A stretch of 64,000 nt of DNA. It comes from Exiguobacterium acetylicum. Its GTDB lineage: Bacteria; Bacillota; Bacilli; Exiguobacteriales; Exiguobacteriaceae. The DNA lies in contig NZ_CP082333.1 of NCBI RefSeq assembly GCF_019890935.1, positions 770,001 to 834,000 of the forward strand. Reading direction: 5' to 3'. Within the stretch, counting starts at the first letter, position 1. Each line of letters begins with the position of its first letter. This document shows positions 17,945 through 26,250 of this stretch, in pieces. Position numbers and translations under genes: made by a program. Below the pieces are notes generated by a model. The model searched no databases, was not told where the DNA came from, and saw nothing but the letters and a program-made list of their open reading frames with translations.

Positions 17945-19435
17945 GTGAAGCGACGCGTAGCAGTGATAGGAGCAGGACCTGGGGGACTTGCATGTGCCTT
18001 GTTATTAGCAGGAAAAGGAGTAGACGTCACCGTTTACGAAAAACAAACGCAAGTCGGTGGACGAACTTCTGCCGTCAAGCTAGGTGACTATACGTTCGAT
18101 CGAGGACCAACATTCCTTAATATGCCGCATATTTTAGAAAATGTTTTTCACGAAGCCGGTTTACGATTAGAAGATTATTTAGATTTAAAGGCACTTGATC
18201 CGATGTATACACTCTATTTCAAAGGCGGAACAGAGCAGTTTACGATGACGACGGATCGGGACCGGATGAAAGAGGCAATCGAGCGACAATTTCCTGGAAA
18301 CGGAGAAGGATACGATCGATTCATGGCAGAGCAAGCACTTAAGCTAGGAAAACTCATGCCAATCTTACAGACACGTCACGATCGGCTGACGGATTACTTA
18401 TCACCGCGTGTCTTAACGGCACTTCCACGCCTATCGCTCGGACGATCGCTTTATGATGTTTTATCCGATTACTTCACGAGCGAAGAATTGAAGTATTCTT
18501 TTACATTCCAAGCGAAATACTTAGGCATGTCAGCTTGGGAATGTCCGGGTGGTTTTTCGATCTTGTCTTACATGGAACATGCTTACGGTGTCCACCATCC
18601 GATTGGTGGGATGCATCAAGTACCACTTGCAATGCAACGTGCGATTGAGGAGTTAGGCGGAACCGTACAGTTGGGTGCGGGCGTCGAACAATTGATTTTA
18701 AACGGAAAAGCTGTCGAAGGAGTCATCCTCGAATCAGGTCAACATGAGTTATTCGATGAAGTCATCATCGGTGCCGATTTCGCACATGCGATGAATCATC
18801 TGGTGCCGGAAGGGGTTTTGAAAAAATGGTCCCGACCAAAAATTGACCGCAAAAAATTCTCGTGTTCGACGTTCATGTTATACCTTGGTGTCAACCGGAC
18901 GTTCGATGCACCACACCATACGATTTACTTTGCAGAGGATTATGAGAAAAACGTTCGCGAGATGACGCAGACGTTAGAATTGTCGGATGACTTTTCATTC
19001 TATGTTCAAAATCCATCCGTCCTTGATCCAACGCTAGCACCTGAAGGCAAGTCTGCTATGTATGTCCTAGTGCCGGTGCCGAACAATTACTCTGAACTCG
19101 ATTGGTCGATCGAAGGACCGAAACTACGTCGTCGTGTTCTGGACGCTCTTGAAACGCGTTCACCGTATCAAGGGATTGAGGCGGCAATCGAAGTCGAAGA
19201 GATGTTCACGCCAGACGACTGGGAAGCGATGGGGATCCATCAAGGCGCGACGTTCAATCTCGGTCATCAGTTGACACAGATGATGTACTTCCGACCGCAT
19301 AATCAATTTGAAGAGCTCGATCATCTGTATCTCGTCGGAGGTGGCACACATCCGGGTAGCGGATTACCGACGATTTTCGAATCCGCGCGTATCACGGCAG
19401 AACTCGTGCTCAAAAAAGAAGGGGTGCGGACATGA
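17945..19435 (+). CDS. crtN: C30 carotenoid desaturase (4,4'-diapophytoene desaturase)
   Basis: FAD-dependent, removes hydrogens stepwise from 4,4'-diapophytoene to give diaponeurosporene or diapolycopene. 496 aa. Canonical dinucleotide-binding motif VIGAGPGGLACALLLAGKG, then YEKQTQVGGRT and FDRGPTFLNMPHIL. The middle block KKFSCSTFMLYLGVNR and LDPTLAPEGKSAMYVLVPVP align with S. aureus CrtN, and the C-terminal FAD motif LYLVGGGTHPGSGLPT is intact. It starts with GTG behind AAGGAGAG. It overlaps the next gene by 4 bp and is the first gene of a three-gene + strand operon. Confidence 0.88.
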   Translation: MKRRVAVIGAGPGGLACALLLAGKGVDVTVYEKQTQVGGRTSAVKLGDYTFDRGPTFLNMPHILENVFHEAGLRLEDYLDLKALDPMYTLYFKGGTEQFTMTTDRDRMKEAIERQFPGNGEGYDRFMAEQALKLGKLMPILQTRHDRLTDYLSPRVLTALPRLSLGRSLYDVLSDYFTSEELKYSFTFQAKYLGMSAWECPGGFSILSYMEHAYGVHHPIGGMHQVPLAMQRAIEELGGTVQLGAGVEQLILNGKAVEGVILESGQHELFDEVIIGADFAHAMNHLVPEGVLKKWSRPKIDRKKFSCSTFMLYLGVNRTFDAPHHTIYFAEDYEKNVREMTQTLELSDDFSFYVQNPSVLDPTLAPEGKSAMYVLVPVPNNYSELDWSIEGPKLRRRVLDALETRSPYQGIEAAIEVEEMFTPDDWEAMGIHQGATFNLGHQLTQMMYFRPHNQFEELDHLYLVGGGTHPGSGLPTIFESARITAELVLKKEGVRT

Positions 19436-20913
19436 AAATAGGATTCGTAGGAGCCGGTGTCGGTACACTGCATGCAGCGCTTTTGCTGACAGCAAGACAT
19501 CTCGGAGTCGAGATTACGATTTTTGAAAAAGAAGCGCATGTCGGTGGTCGATTACGATCCGTCGATTTTGAATCGGGTGGCCGTATCGATGAAGGTCCGA
19601 CGATCGTCCTGATGCCAGGCAAGTTAAAAGAGCAGTTGGCAGAAGCCGGCGTGACGGGAGTAGAACTTGAACGGGTCGATCCATTGTATGACCTTCACTT
19701 CGACGATGGTACGGTCGTTACGAAAGTAGCCGATGTCGTGGATCAAGCGATCGCGATCGAACGTCAATTCGGTGAAGGGCGTGGATTTTATGAATTCATG
19801 CATCAAAAAGAAAAGGATTATGAGACGAGTGTATCGAAATTTTTAGAACGTGGTTATCGTCGGAAGACGGAATTGTTGCACCCAGACATGATGCGTCCAT
19901 TACTACAGATGCATGCTCTAGAGACTGCACATGACCATTTGAAGCGATACTTCAAGAGTAAATATTTGCGCATGGCATACAGTTTCCCAACATTTTATAT
20001 CGGCGGAAACCCTTATACGACACCATCGATTTACGGTTTGATTCCGTACCGGGAACAAGCAGAAGGTGTCTGGTATGTAAAAGGTGGCTATTTCTCGCTT
20101 GCTGAACGCATGTACGACACATTAGTCGAACGTGGTGTCCGATTCGTCTTCGAGGCACCCGTTGAACGAGTCGTCGTCGACCAAGGACAGGCAAAGGAAA
20201 TCGTCTTACAAGATGGCACCCAGGAAGCATTCGATCAAATCGTATTAAACGGAGAGTTTCCATTGATGGAACGCCTTGTAGAAGGTAAACAACCTAAGAC
20301 CTATACACCTTCAGGCGGTACGCTATTGCTATATTTCAAGATGAAAGGAAAAGTCGATTTACCGGTGCATCGCTTTTTGATGCCAAACGACTTGGAACCG
20401 CTCATGACGAATATCTTTAAAAAAGGACGATTACCTGAACATCCGGCAGTCTATCTGTTCCATCCGAGTCGGATTGACCGTAGTTTAACAGGAACGGACG
20501 ATAGCGTCGTCTATTCATTAATTCCTTCTCCGCGTGGCTATGGTGTAGAAGATTATGAAAAAGTAGACTTCATTGAGACCGTACTTGAAAAAATCGAGCA
20601 TCATCATCCGGGATTCCGGGAAAAGATACAAGAAATGAAGATTCGTACACCGAATGATGCACAGGCCTTTGGATTATATCAGGGAGGTAGTTTTGGGATT
20701 GCGCCGACGATTCGTCAATCGGCTGCCTTAAAGACACAGGCAAAACCGTATCCGGATATCGATCGATTATATGCCGTCGGTGCATCGGTGCATCCGTGTG
20801 GAGGAGTACCAGTCGTCATGATGGGCGCAACGATACTCGTAAACCGAATGGAACAAGAGATGGGGTGGAAACATGAATTCAGTGACGATCCAGAACGCGT
20901 ATATCAAATGTGA
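19432..20913 (+). CDS. Second CrtN/CrtI-type desaturase paralogue, divergent FAD motif
   Basis: 493 aa, clearly in the phytoene-desaturase family: FEKEAHVGGRLRSVD, DEGPTIVLMP, FYIGGNPYTTPSIYGLIPYREQAEGVWYVKGG split around residue 190, FGLYQGGSFGIAPTIRQS, and C-terminal LYAVGASVHPCGGVPVV. The N-terminal fingerprint reads GAGVGTLHAALLL instead of GAGxxGLxAA, so the third glycine is Thr and a glycine sits one position earlier. It has a Cys in the normally GAG/GSG C-terminal motif. It may be a CrtNc-type enzyme for a later desaturation or oxidation step, or a non-catalytic partner of CrtN. Same operon, 4-bp overlap upstream and 41-bp overlap with crtM. Confidence 0.82.
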   Translation: MKIGFVGAGVGTLHAALLLTARHLGVEITIFEKEAHVGGRLRSVDFESGGRIDEGPTIVLMPGKLKEQLAEAGVTGVELERVDPLYDLHFDDGTVVTKVADVVDQAIAIERQFGEGRGFYEFMHQKEKDYETSVSKFLERGYRRKTELLHPDMMRPLLQMHALETAHDHLKRYFKSKYLRMAYSFPTFYIGGNPYTTPSIYGLIPYREQAEGVWYVKGGYFSLAERMYDTLVERGVRFVFEAPVERVVVDQGQAKEIVLQDGTQEAFDQIVLNGEFPLMERLVEGKQPKTYTPSGGTLLLYFKMKGKVDLPVHRFLMPNDLEPLMTNIFKKGRLPEHPAVYLFHPSRIDRSLTGTDDSVVYSLIPSPRGYGVEDYEKVDFIETVLEKIEHHHPGFREKIQEMKIRTPNDAQAFGLYQGGSFGIAPTIRQSAALKTQAKPYPDIDRLYAVGASVHPCGGVPVVMMGATILVNRMEQEMGWKHEFSDDPERVYQM

Positions 20914-21706
20914 GGAAGTCATTCAGTCCGGATCTAAGACGTTCTATAAAGCCTTTTCACTCTTACCAAAAGCAGATCGACAAGCTGTTTATGCCATCTA
21001 TACATTTTGCCGGTTCCTCGATGATACCGTCGATGAGTCGGATACGCCGAAAGATAGCTTGATGGCTTTCTTAGATGAATTCAAACGATTCCGTGATGGC
21101 GAAGTATTAGATAAACCGTTATGGATTGCGTTGGCAGACGTATTTGAACGTTATGAAATGGATGAGACACCATTCCTTGAGCTCGCGGAAGGGATGCGTT
21201 GGGATATCGAGAAAAATCGTTATCAGACGCTTGAAGAGACAGAGCAATACAGCTACTACGTAGCGAGTACTGTCGGTTTGATGCTGTTGCCCATCCTTGC
21301 ACCGCAACAGCCTGATCTCCGTAAGTCTGCTATTGATCTTGGAATCGCGATGCAATTAACGAATATTTTACGAGATGTTGGTGAAGATGCAAAACGCGGC
21401 CGTATCTACTTGCCTCATTCATGGATGGAGACATACGGTGTCACAGCCGAGTCGTTACTCGCTGGTCGTCCTTCAGGAGACTTCATCGGTCTCTGGGAAG
21501 AGGTTGCACTTCGAGCAGAGCATCTGTATGACGCGGCGATTCCATCGTTTGAACGGTATCCACGAGAGAGTCGGCGTGCTCTAAAAGCTGCTGCCTTCCT
21601 GTACCGTGGTATACTCGATGCAGCGCGGGATAATCACTACGACGTCTTTACAAAACGGGCGTACGTCAGCCGTTGGCAAAAAATGAAGTTACTTGCAACG
21701 ATTTAA
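20873..21706 (+). CDS. crtM: Dehydrosqualene (4,4'-diapophytoene) synthase
   Basis: Condenses two farnesyl diphosphates head to head, the committing step of C30 carotenoids. 277 aa. First aspartate-rich motif YTFCRFLDDTVDES, second motif LTNILRDVGEDAKRGRIYLP, and YYVASTVGLMLLPIL between. Association with CrtN/CrtP/CrtQ-like genes argues for the C30 product rather than C40 phytoene. The start lies 41 bp inside the preceding gene in another frame, so translation is coupled. The operon ends at a very strong hairpin at 21713. Confidence 0.9.
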   Translation: MNSVTIQNAYIKCEEVIQSGSKTFYKAFSLLPKADRQAVYAIYTFCRFLDDTVDESDTPKDSLMAFLDEFKRFRDGEVLDKPLWIALADVFERYEMDETPFLELAEGMRWDIEKNRYQTLEETEQYSYYVASTVGLMLLPILAPQQPDLRKSAIDLGIAMQLTNILRDVGEDAKRGRIYLPHSWMETYGVTAESLLAGRPSGDFIGLWEEVALRAEHLYDAAIPSFERYPRESRRALKAAAFLYRGILDAARDNHYDVFTKRAYVSRWQKMKLLATI

Positions 21707-21712
21707 TACATG

Positions 21713-21760
21713 ACCATAGAAAAAAGACCTTGGCGGGGACCAAGGTCTTTTTTCTATGGT
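21713..21760. terminator. 21-bp perfect hairpin, bidirectional terminator, loop CGGGGA
   Basis: Perfect 21-bp stem beginning ACCATAGAAAAAAGACC, six-base loop CGGGGA (21734-21739; TCCCCG on the - strand), with an A6/T6 tract inside the stem. It works as a terminator for crtM on + (CCTTGG stem then T6) and for any - strand transcript coming from the 421-bp gap. It is the first of four hairpins with the identical loop. Confidence 0.88.
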
Positions 21761-22127
21761 CTGAGACCGGGGAGTCTCAGATTACTTCTAAACCAGAGCG
21801 AACATCTGGACTACGAGATAGGTCTGTTTCGACCACGGGGATGGTCTTTTCTTTATCGAGCTATCTGTGGACCATTCGGATGAGACGATCTAAGGGGGAA
21901 CGTCGTAAGTCATGCGAATGGACACACGATGAGTCACGTGATGAAATGGGTGGGTCCCATTTGATTTCGCTGGTTAGAAAAAGTAAGTTCTTCAACGCTC
22001 TTGACTCGGGGAAGTCACCTTGCGCTTGATTGAGGATGTGGGGTCAATCACTACCTCTTGAACTCGAAGTAATCGTATCAAATCTTAGTTGTCCGTACAA
22101 GTGATTGATATGCAATTCACATAACGT
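21761..22127. ncRNA. Candidate structured small RNA: array of hairpins with repeated CGGGGA / UCCCCG loops
   Basis: The 421 bp between convergent crtM and the crtP-like gene contain no credible gene, yet are packed with hairpins. CTGAGAC-CGGGGA-GTCTCAG at 21761-21780, GACCA-CGGGGA-TGGTC at 21831-21846 and TGACT-CGGGGA-AGTCA at 22002-22017 share the loop of the terminator hairpin at 21713. Three more have G-rich loops: GACG/CGTC around AAGGGGGAA (21884-21904), AAATGGG-TGGGT-CCCATTT (21944-21962) and TGATTGA/TCAATCA around GGATGTGGGG (22027-22050). On - the loops become UCCCCG, ACCCA and CCCCACAUCC, like the C-rich seed loops of Firmicutes antisense RNAs, and the last hairpin is a good terminator. 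On + the loops carry GGA. Strand and function are not proven. Confidence 0.5.
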
Positions 22128-23600
22128 TCACAGGGTAGCGGCGACAGCGGAGACGATTCGTTCACTTGCTAGTTTTCCTGAAAGCGTCACCATTGGACTA
22201 CCACCACCAGGATGCGTTGATCCACCGGCAAAAAACAAATTGTGAACATTCTTTGAACGGTTGCTCGGACGGAGGAAAGACGACCGGATGCCATTGGAGG
22301 ACAAGCCATACAATGAACCGTGATAAGCAAAGAAGGTTTGTTCAATATCCTGTGGCGTGACTCGTTGTTCGAAGACGACATCGGACGAAATATCAATTCC
22401 AAAGGACTGCAATCGTTGATTGATCAGTTGATCATACGTATCAAAATCAATCGCATGTCCAGTATCCGTTGCCGGTGCATTGACGAGCACGAATAAGTTG
22501 TCACCCGCTTGTCCCATTTCTGGTGCTGTGACGGAAGAATTCGAGATATAGATCGTCGGCTCCTCAGCGTACCGTTTTTCATCAAAGAGTGCCTTGAACT
22601 CAGCTTCGTAATCCGAAGAGAAGAAGACGTTATGATGAGCCAGCCCTTCGATTCGACGTGAGAGACCGATGCATCGGACGTAGGCCGAAATCGACGGTTC
22701 GACTTGAGCAGGTGTTGGATTTTTAAAATCAGGTCGTGCCGTTTCTGAAATCAGGCGTGGATATTGTGTCAACAAATCACCGTTCATGACGACGAAGTCA
22801 ACCGGTAGATATTCCAAGTGATTCAATTCAATTTCCGTTGCTTGTCCATCGACGACTTCGATCTGTGTCACTTCATCGCCAAGACGGAAGACGACACCTA
22901 GTTCTTTTGCACGTCGGGCGAATCCTTCTGCGATTGCTGTATTACCGCCATTTGTGAAGTAGACACCGTCATTCAGTTCTAAATGAGCGATTAAACTGAA
23001 AGTAGCGGGTGTTTGATACGGACTACTCCCGATATACGTCGCATAACGATCGAGTGCCTGAATCAACCCTTTATCCTTAAAGTAGTGCTTATGCAACCCA
23101 TGAAGGTTTTGGAAAGGATGCACTTTCAACATGTCTCGCCAGAGTGAGGGGCGGATGAATGAATCAATGTTCGTAAAGAATTGTTGTTTTGCGATCGTAT
23201 GCAACTTCGCCACTTCTTCTTGGTAACCTGTAATATCGTTCTTCGACAACTGACCGTTCGTGAAACGATCTACTTCTGTCCGCATCGCTTCGCGTCCAGA
23301 CGAAAATGTTAATGTTCTTCCGTCGGAAAAATGATTGACCGTATGACGTTCAAGTTTCGTGAATGTAAAGTACTCATCGGGATCCGCACCGGATTCAAGA
23401 ATGACAGACTGAAAAACTTCCGGCATCGTGATTGTGTTCGGACCAAAATCGAAGCGATGTCCTTCTGTGACGATCGGCATCATTTTGCCACCGATATGTG
23501 TATTACGCTCGATGACCGTGACGCGAAATCCTTTTGCTGCTAATGAGATGGCAGCGCTTAGTCCACCAAGACCGGCTCCGATGACAGCTATATGTTTCAT
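22128..23600 (-). CDS. crtP: Carotenoid end-group oxidase (CrtP / CrtNb type)
   Basis: FAD enzyme that oxidises the terminal methyl group of diaponeurosporene or diapolycopene to aldehyde or acid. 490 aa. VIGAGLGGLSAAISLAAKG, ERNTHIGGKM, FDFGPNTITMPEVF, YATYIGSSPYQTPATFSL, and the C-terminal LFFAGGSTHPGGGSPMVTLS. The YIGSS-Y-PA-FS and GGSxxPGGGxPMVTLSG signatures match S. aureus CrtP rather than CrtN. The ATG at 23600 has AAGGAGGAA upstream. It is the last gene of the four-gene - strand operon, 15 bp after crtQ. Confidence 0.83.
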   Translation of the reverse strand: MKHIAVIGAGLGGLSAAISLAAKGFRVTVIERNTHIGGKMMPIVTEGHRFDFGPNTITMPEVFQSVILESGADPDEYFTFTKLERHTVNHFSDGRTLTFSSGREAMRTEVDRFTNGQLSKNDITGYQEEVAKLHTIAKQQFFTNIDSFIRPSLWRDMLKVHPFQNLHGLHKHYFKDKGLIQALDRYATYIGSSPYQTPATFSLIAHLELNDGVYFTNGGNTAIAEGFARRAKELGVVFRLGDEVTQIEVVDGQATEIELNHLEYLPVDFVVMNGDLLTQYPRLISETARPDFKNPTPAQVEPSISAYVRCIGLSRRIEGLAHHNVFFSSDYEAEFKALFDEKRYAEEPTIYISNSSVTAPEMGQAGDNLFVLVNAPATDTGHAIDFDTYDQLINQRLQSFGIDISSDVVFEQRVTPQDIEQTFFAYHGSLYGLSSNGIRSSFLRPSNRSKNVHNLFFAGGSTHPGGGSPMVTLSGKLASERIVSAVAATL

Positions 23601-23615
23601 GATACTGATTCCTCC

Positions 23616-24692
23616 TTATGAATAGGTCCTACCCTTCCATGTGATTTCCCGTTTCCTAAAGCTTCGAATCATTGCACTTGCTAGCAAGATGACATAAAGG
23701 AATACCGCCAGTGGATGGAGCCACCAAACATGTCGGATTCGTGCCGCACGATCGATCCGGAATCGTGCTAAGTAAAGAAGAATCAGTGCGCCACCCATCT
23801 GCCAGGATGGGTGAAGGATGAGATAAGGTAGGACACTTGCTTGAACCAAGTAAAAGAGTAGAAAGTATAATCCGACGACATAAGAATCGTTCATCCCACG
23901 AAAGACATTCTTTAGAAAACCTTGCCAGACTTCGTCGTTCGTGGCGTACATATCACAAGAGACTGCTGGGGCGACTTCGACGAGCGTCGTCGTCAACCCG
24001 TATCGTTTAAATGTACGACAAAGTTCTAAATCGTCAACGAGAGCCGATTGGATGCTTTCATGTCCACCGACTTGGTCATACGCGTGTCGTTCGACGAGCA
24101 CGACCATGCCGTTGGCTGCAGCAAACGCTGGATGTTTCACCTTGCGAAACGGAATCGGAAGATGCTGCGCGATAAGAACATGTTGCATCGGAATCAAACA
24201 CTTCCCGAGAAACGTCGGTACAGGAAAGGATGGGAAACCGGAAAGGAAAACGGCTTGTTCTGTTCGTAACGTTCCGTATAAGCGACAAATCGCATCCGGT
24301 GTCAGTGTCACATCAGCATCGAGAAATAACAGATAGTCCTCTGTCGTTCGTTTCGCGAGTTGATGACACGCATGAACCTTTCCTGCCCAGCCTGTTGGTA
24401 AGGGAAGACCATCAATCACTGTAAAACGGTCGTCTTGACCGATCCGATTAAGCAATAACTCGCGTGTCCGATCGGTCGAGCGGTCTTCATATAAGTAAAC
24501 GTGCATCCCTGGTGTCAGAGCGGGTTCTAATGCGTCTAATAATTTTCGTACATTACGCTCCTCATTCCGTAACGGGATGCAAATTGCTAGACTATCTGGT
24601 TGAACGGGATCCGTTAATCGTGGTAAGAAAGCTAAATTGATCCATGTGTAGAGACAGACAGCTAGAGCGAAGAAGAGAAAGAACCAACTCAT
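23616..24692 (-). CDS. crtQ: Carotenoid glycosyltransferase, family 2 (CrtQ type)
   Basis: Transfers a sugar to the carotenoid acid (4,4'-diaponeurosporenoate in S. aureus). 358 aa. N-terminal membrane helix (FFLFFALAVCLYTWINLAFL), then the GT2 fold: LAICIPLRNEERNV, VYLYEDRSTDRT, the DxD motif in LLFLDADVTLTPDA, PAFAAANGMVVLVERHAYDQVGG and the acceptor-side DDLELCRTFKRYG. Two to three C-terminal helices (VGLYFLLFYLVQASVL, PLAVFLYVILLASAMI) place it at the membrane. ATG overlaps the acyltransferase stop by 4 bp. Confidence 0.85.
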   Translation of the reverse strand: MSWFFLFFALAVCLYTWINLAFLPRLTDPVQPDSLAICIPLRNEERNVRKLLDALEPALTPGMHVYLYEDRSTDRTRELLLNRIGQDDRFTVIDGLPLPTGWAGKVHACHQLAKRTTEDYLLFLDADVTLTPDAICRLYGTLRTEQAVFLSGFPSFPVPTFLGKCLIPMQHVLIAQHLPIPFRKVKHPAFAAANGMVVLVERHAYDQVGGHESIQSALVDDLELCRTFKRYGLTTTLVEVAPAVSCDMYATNDEVWQGFLKNVFRGMNDSYVVGLYFLLFYLVQASVLPYLILHPSWQMGGALILLYLARFRIDRAARIRHVWWLHPLAVFLYVILLASAMIRSFRKREITWKGRTYS

Positions 24693-25390
24693 GACCGAAG
24701 TGCCCGTAACCAGCGCTCCGTTCGTGCAGGAAGTGGTTCCCTTCGGGTAGAGATACAGCGATACAAATCAACACGTTCCGCAATGGCATCTGCTCGAATG
24801 TCGTCGTATAAAGCAGTTAGTTCTGTTGTCAGTCGTTTTGCCTGAGCACTTGATCGTTCGTCAGGTAATGGATGAAAGCGACGCGTCCGGATGTAGACGT
24901 CCGGTTGCTGTTCATGGCCATATGAATAATAAAAGGCGACGAGAGACACGTAATCCGTATGACGCGTCAAATGTGTGGCACCACTTGCTAAGCGAAGCGG
25001 ACGGTCCTCTTGATGACGTTCCTCGCCTTGAGGAAACATCCAGACGCTGCTGCCATTTTGAAGTCGTTCTTTTGCATAATGAAGGCTTGTCTTGATATCA
25101 GCGAATGATGTCCGGTCAACAGAGAAAGCTCCGAGACGGGAGAAGAACGGGAAACGAGCAAGACCTGCTTGGTCAATCATGACGTAGGGGTCGTGATGAA
25201 AACAGGTCTGATCCAAATGAAAAAGAATCATACCATCCCACCAAGAACTGTGCGTAGCAAGCATGAGACCAGGGACAGGTAGATCGTCTGCTCGATATAA
25301 GACACGGTGGAAATGACGTCGGATCAAAGCATGATCGACATACGTATGAAATACGAATTCAGCTAATTTGCTTTTGTTTGCTTCTTTCAA
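24689..25390 (-). CDS. PlsC-like acyltransferase in the carotenoid operon
   Basis: 233 aa with the HX4D catalytic motif of glycerolipid acyltransferases in LMLATHSSWWDGMILF, followed by PFFSRLGAFSVDR and the substrate-binding VWMFPQGEERH (EGTR-like block). No N-terminal membrane anchor is obvious. Between crtQ and the CruF-like gene, its likely job is to acylate the sugar of the glycosylated carotenoid, the step done by the unrelated-looking CrtO in staphyloxanthin synthesis. That assignment rests on context. It overlaps its upstream neighbour by 32 bp. Confidence 0.8.
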   Translation of the reverse strand: MKEANKSKLAEFVFHTYVDHALIRRHFHRVLYRADDLPVPGLMLATHSSWWDGMILFHLDQTCFHHDPYVMIDQAGLARFPFFSRLGAFSVDRTSFADIKTSLHYAKERLQNGSSVWMFPQGEERHQEDRPLRLASGATHLTRHTDYVSLVAFYYSYGHEQQPDVYIRTRRFHPLPDERSSAQAKRLTTELTALYDDIRADAIAERVDLYRCISTRREPLPARTERWLRALRS

Positions 25391-26114
25391 CGATAACCCC
25401 TCGTTTCACAATGAAATAGGCGATGAATGCACTTAAGCTGACCAAAGTGACACCATAGAGACCAGCAACTCCTGCTGTTACACCGAATAAAGTATGCAAC
25501 ATCAAAAAGAGATACTGATTGTTTTGTTCGAGTGCAGCATCCGTCGCCTTGACTTGATAGCGATTGATGAAAAAGGAAAAGACGAGCGCTGTTCCATACC
25601 ACCCGAAGAAATTCTGTGTCGGAATATCGTAATACCAGCCACCATCTTGCCAAAGCCAATACGACTTCACGTTAGCAGCAACAGGATCGATCGCTAAATC
25701 GAGCCAGACGGCGAACAATGGAACGAGAATCAGTGTACTATAGCGAAACGAAAACAAACGGGAGAAAGCGAGACTCGCCCCCATGACCGACAGCCATGCA
25801 GCCCCGATCGTAATCGGTACACCTAATAATTGGACACCGAAATCCGACTCGTAACGATATGTTCCAAACGGCCAACCGGTATGGACCCCAATCGACTCAA
25901 TGATGATCGAACCAAAGAAGATGAAGGGGATGACAAGACGTCCCTTCGGTAAGACATGCCAAAAATAGAGTGCTGCGTATAAGCCGGAAGCGAATAAAAA
26001 GACGGCATTGGCCCACTCGAGCCAAGTGGGAAGTAACGAAAAACCAACTAAGATCAAGCCGATGGTGAACCAAATCGAAAAGAAAATCCAAAGACGTTTA
26101 TGAAACTGCTCCAT
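25359..26114 (-). CDS. CruF-like carotenoid biosynthesis membrane protein (DUF422)
   Basis: 251 aa integral membrane protein with about seven hydrophobic segments (LWIFFSIWFTIGLILVGFSLLP, AVFLFASGLYAALYFW, VIPFIFFGSIIIESIGVHTG, VPITIGAAWLSVMGASLAFS, TLILVPLFAVWLDLAIDPVAA, TALVFSFFINRY, LFLMLHTLFGVTAGVAGLYG). The blocks E-IGVHTGWPFG-Y and WLDLAIDPVA are characteristic of DUF422/CruF proteins, described as carotenoid 1',2'-hydratases in green sulphur bacteria. I chose ATG 26114 (MEQFHKRLW) because it is ten bases from GGAGG; ATG 26123 is directly abutting the site. First gene of the - strand carotenoid operon. Confidence 0.75.
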   Translation of the reverse strand: MEQFHKRLWIFFSIWFTIGLILVGFSLLPTWLEWANAVFLFASGLYAALYFWHVLPKGRLVIPFIFFGSIIIESIGVHTGWPFGTYRYESDFGVQLLGVPITIGAAWLSVMGASLAFSRLFSFRYSTLILVPLFAVWLDLAIDPVAANVKSYWLWQDGGWYYDIPTQNFFGWYGTALVFSFFINRYQVKATDAALEQNNQYLFLMLHTLFGVTAGVAGLYGVTLVSLSAFIAYFIVKRGVIVERSKQKQIS

Positions 26115-26199
26115 GCGTGACATTCCTCCATTTCCAAAATAGCTTCTGTCATAAGTATACCCATATATCTTGAAAACGAGCGAGGGAGAAGCGGTCTTG

Positions 26200-26244
26200 T
26201 AAAAAAAGTGGTCCGGCTTCTCGTAAGAGAAACCGAACCACTTC
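26200..26244 (-). terminator. Terminator of pssA
   Basis: On - the stem AAGTGGTTCGGTTTCTC / GAGAAGCCGGACCACTT (few mismatches, loop TTAC) is followed by seven T. Confidence 0.85.
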
Positions 26245-26250
26245 CTATCA

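Noticed and set aside
21673-22029. 119-codon + frame through the crtM end and the hairpin gap
   Set aside because: TTG start inside crtM without ribosome site, irregular composition rich in Ser, Arg and Lys, and it reads straight through the 21-bp terminator hairpin. The secondary structure explains the region better.
21707-22127. RNase P, tmRNA, SRP RNA, 6S or OLE RNA
   Set aside because: None of the conserved core segments of these RNAs that I can recall are present, and the repeated-loop layout fits none of them.
26146-26170. SigB promoter (GGGTAT) before the CruF-like gene
   Set aside because: GGGTAT is present on -, but the only GTTT-like -35 is nine bases away instead of 13-15. The sigma-A reading TATACT also lacks a -35.
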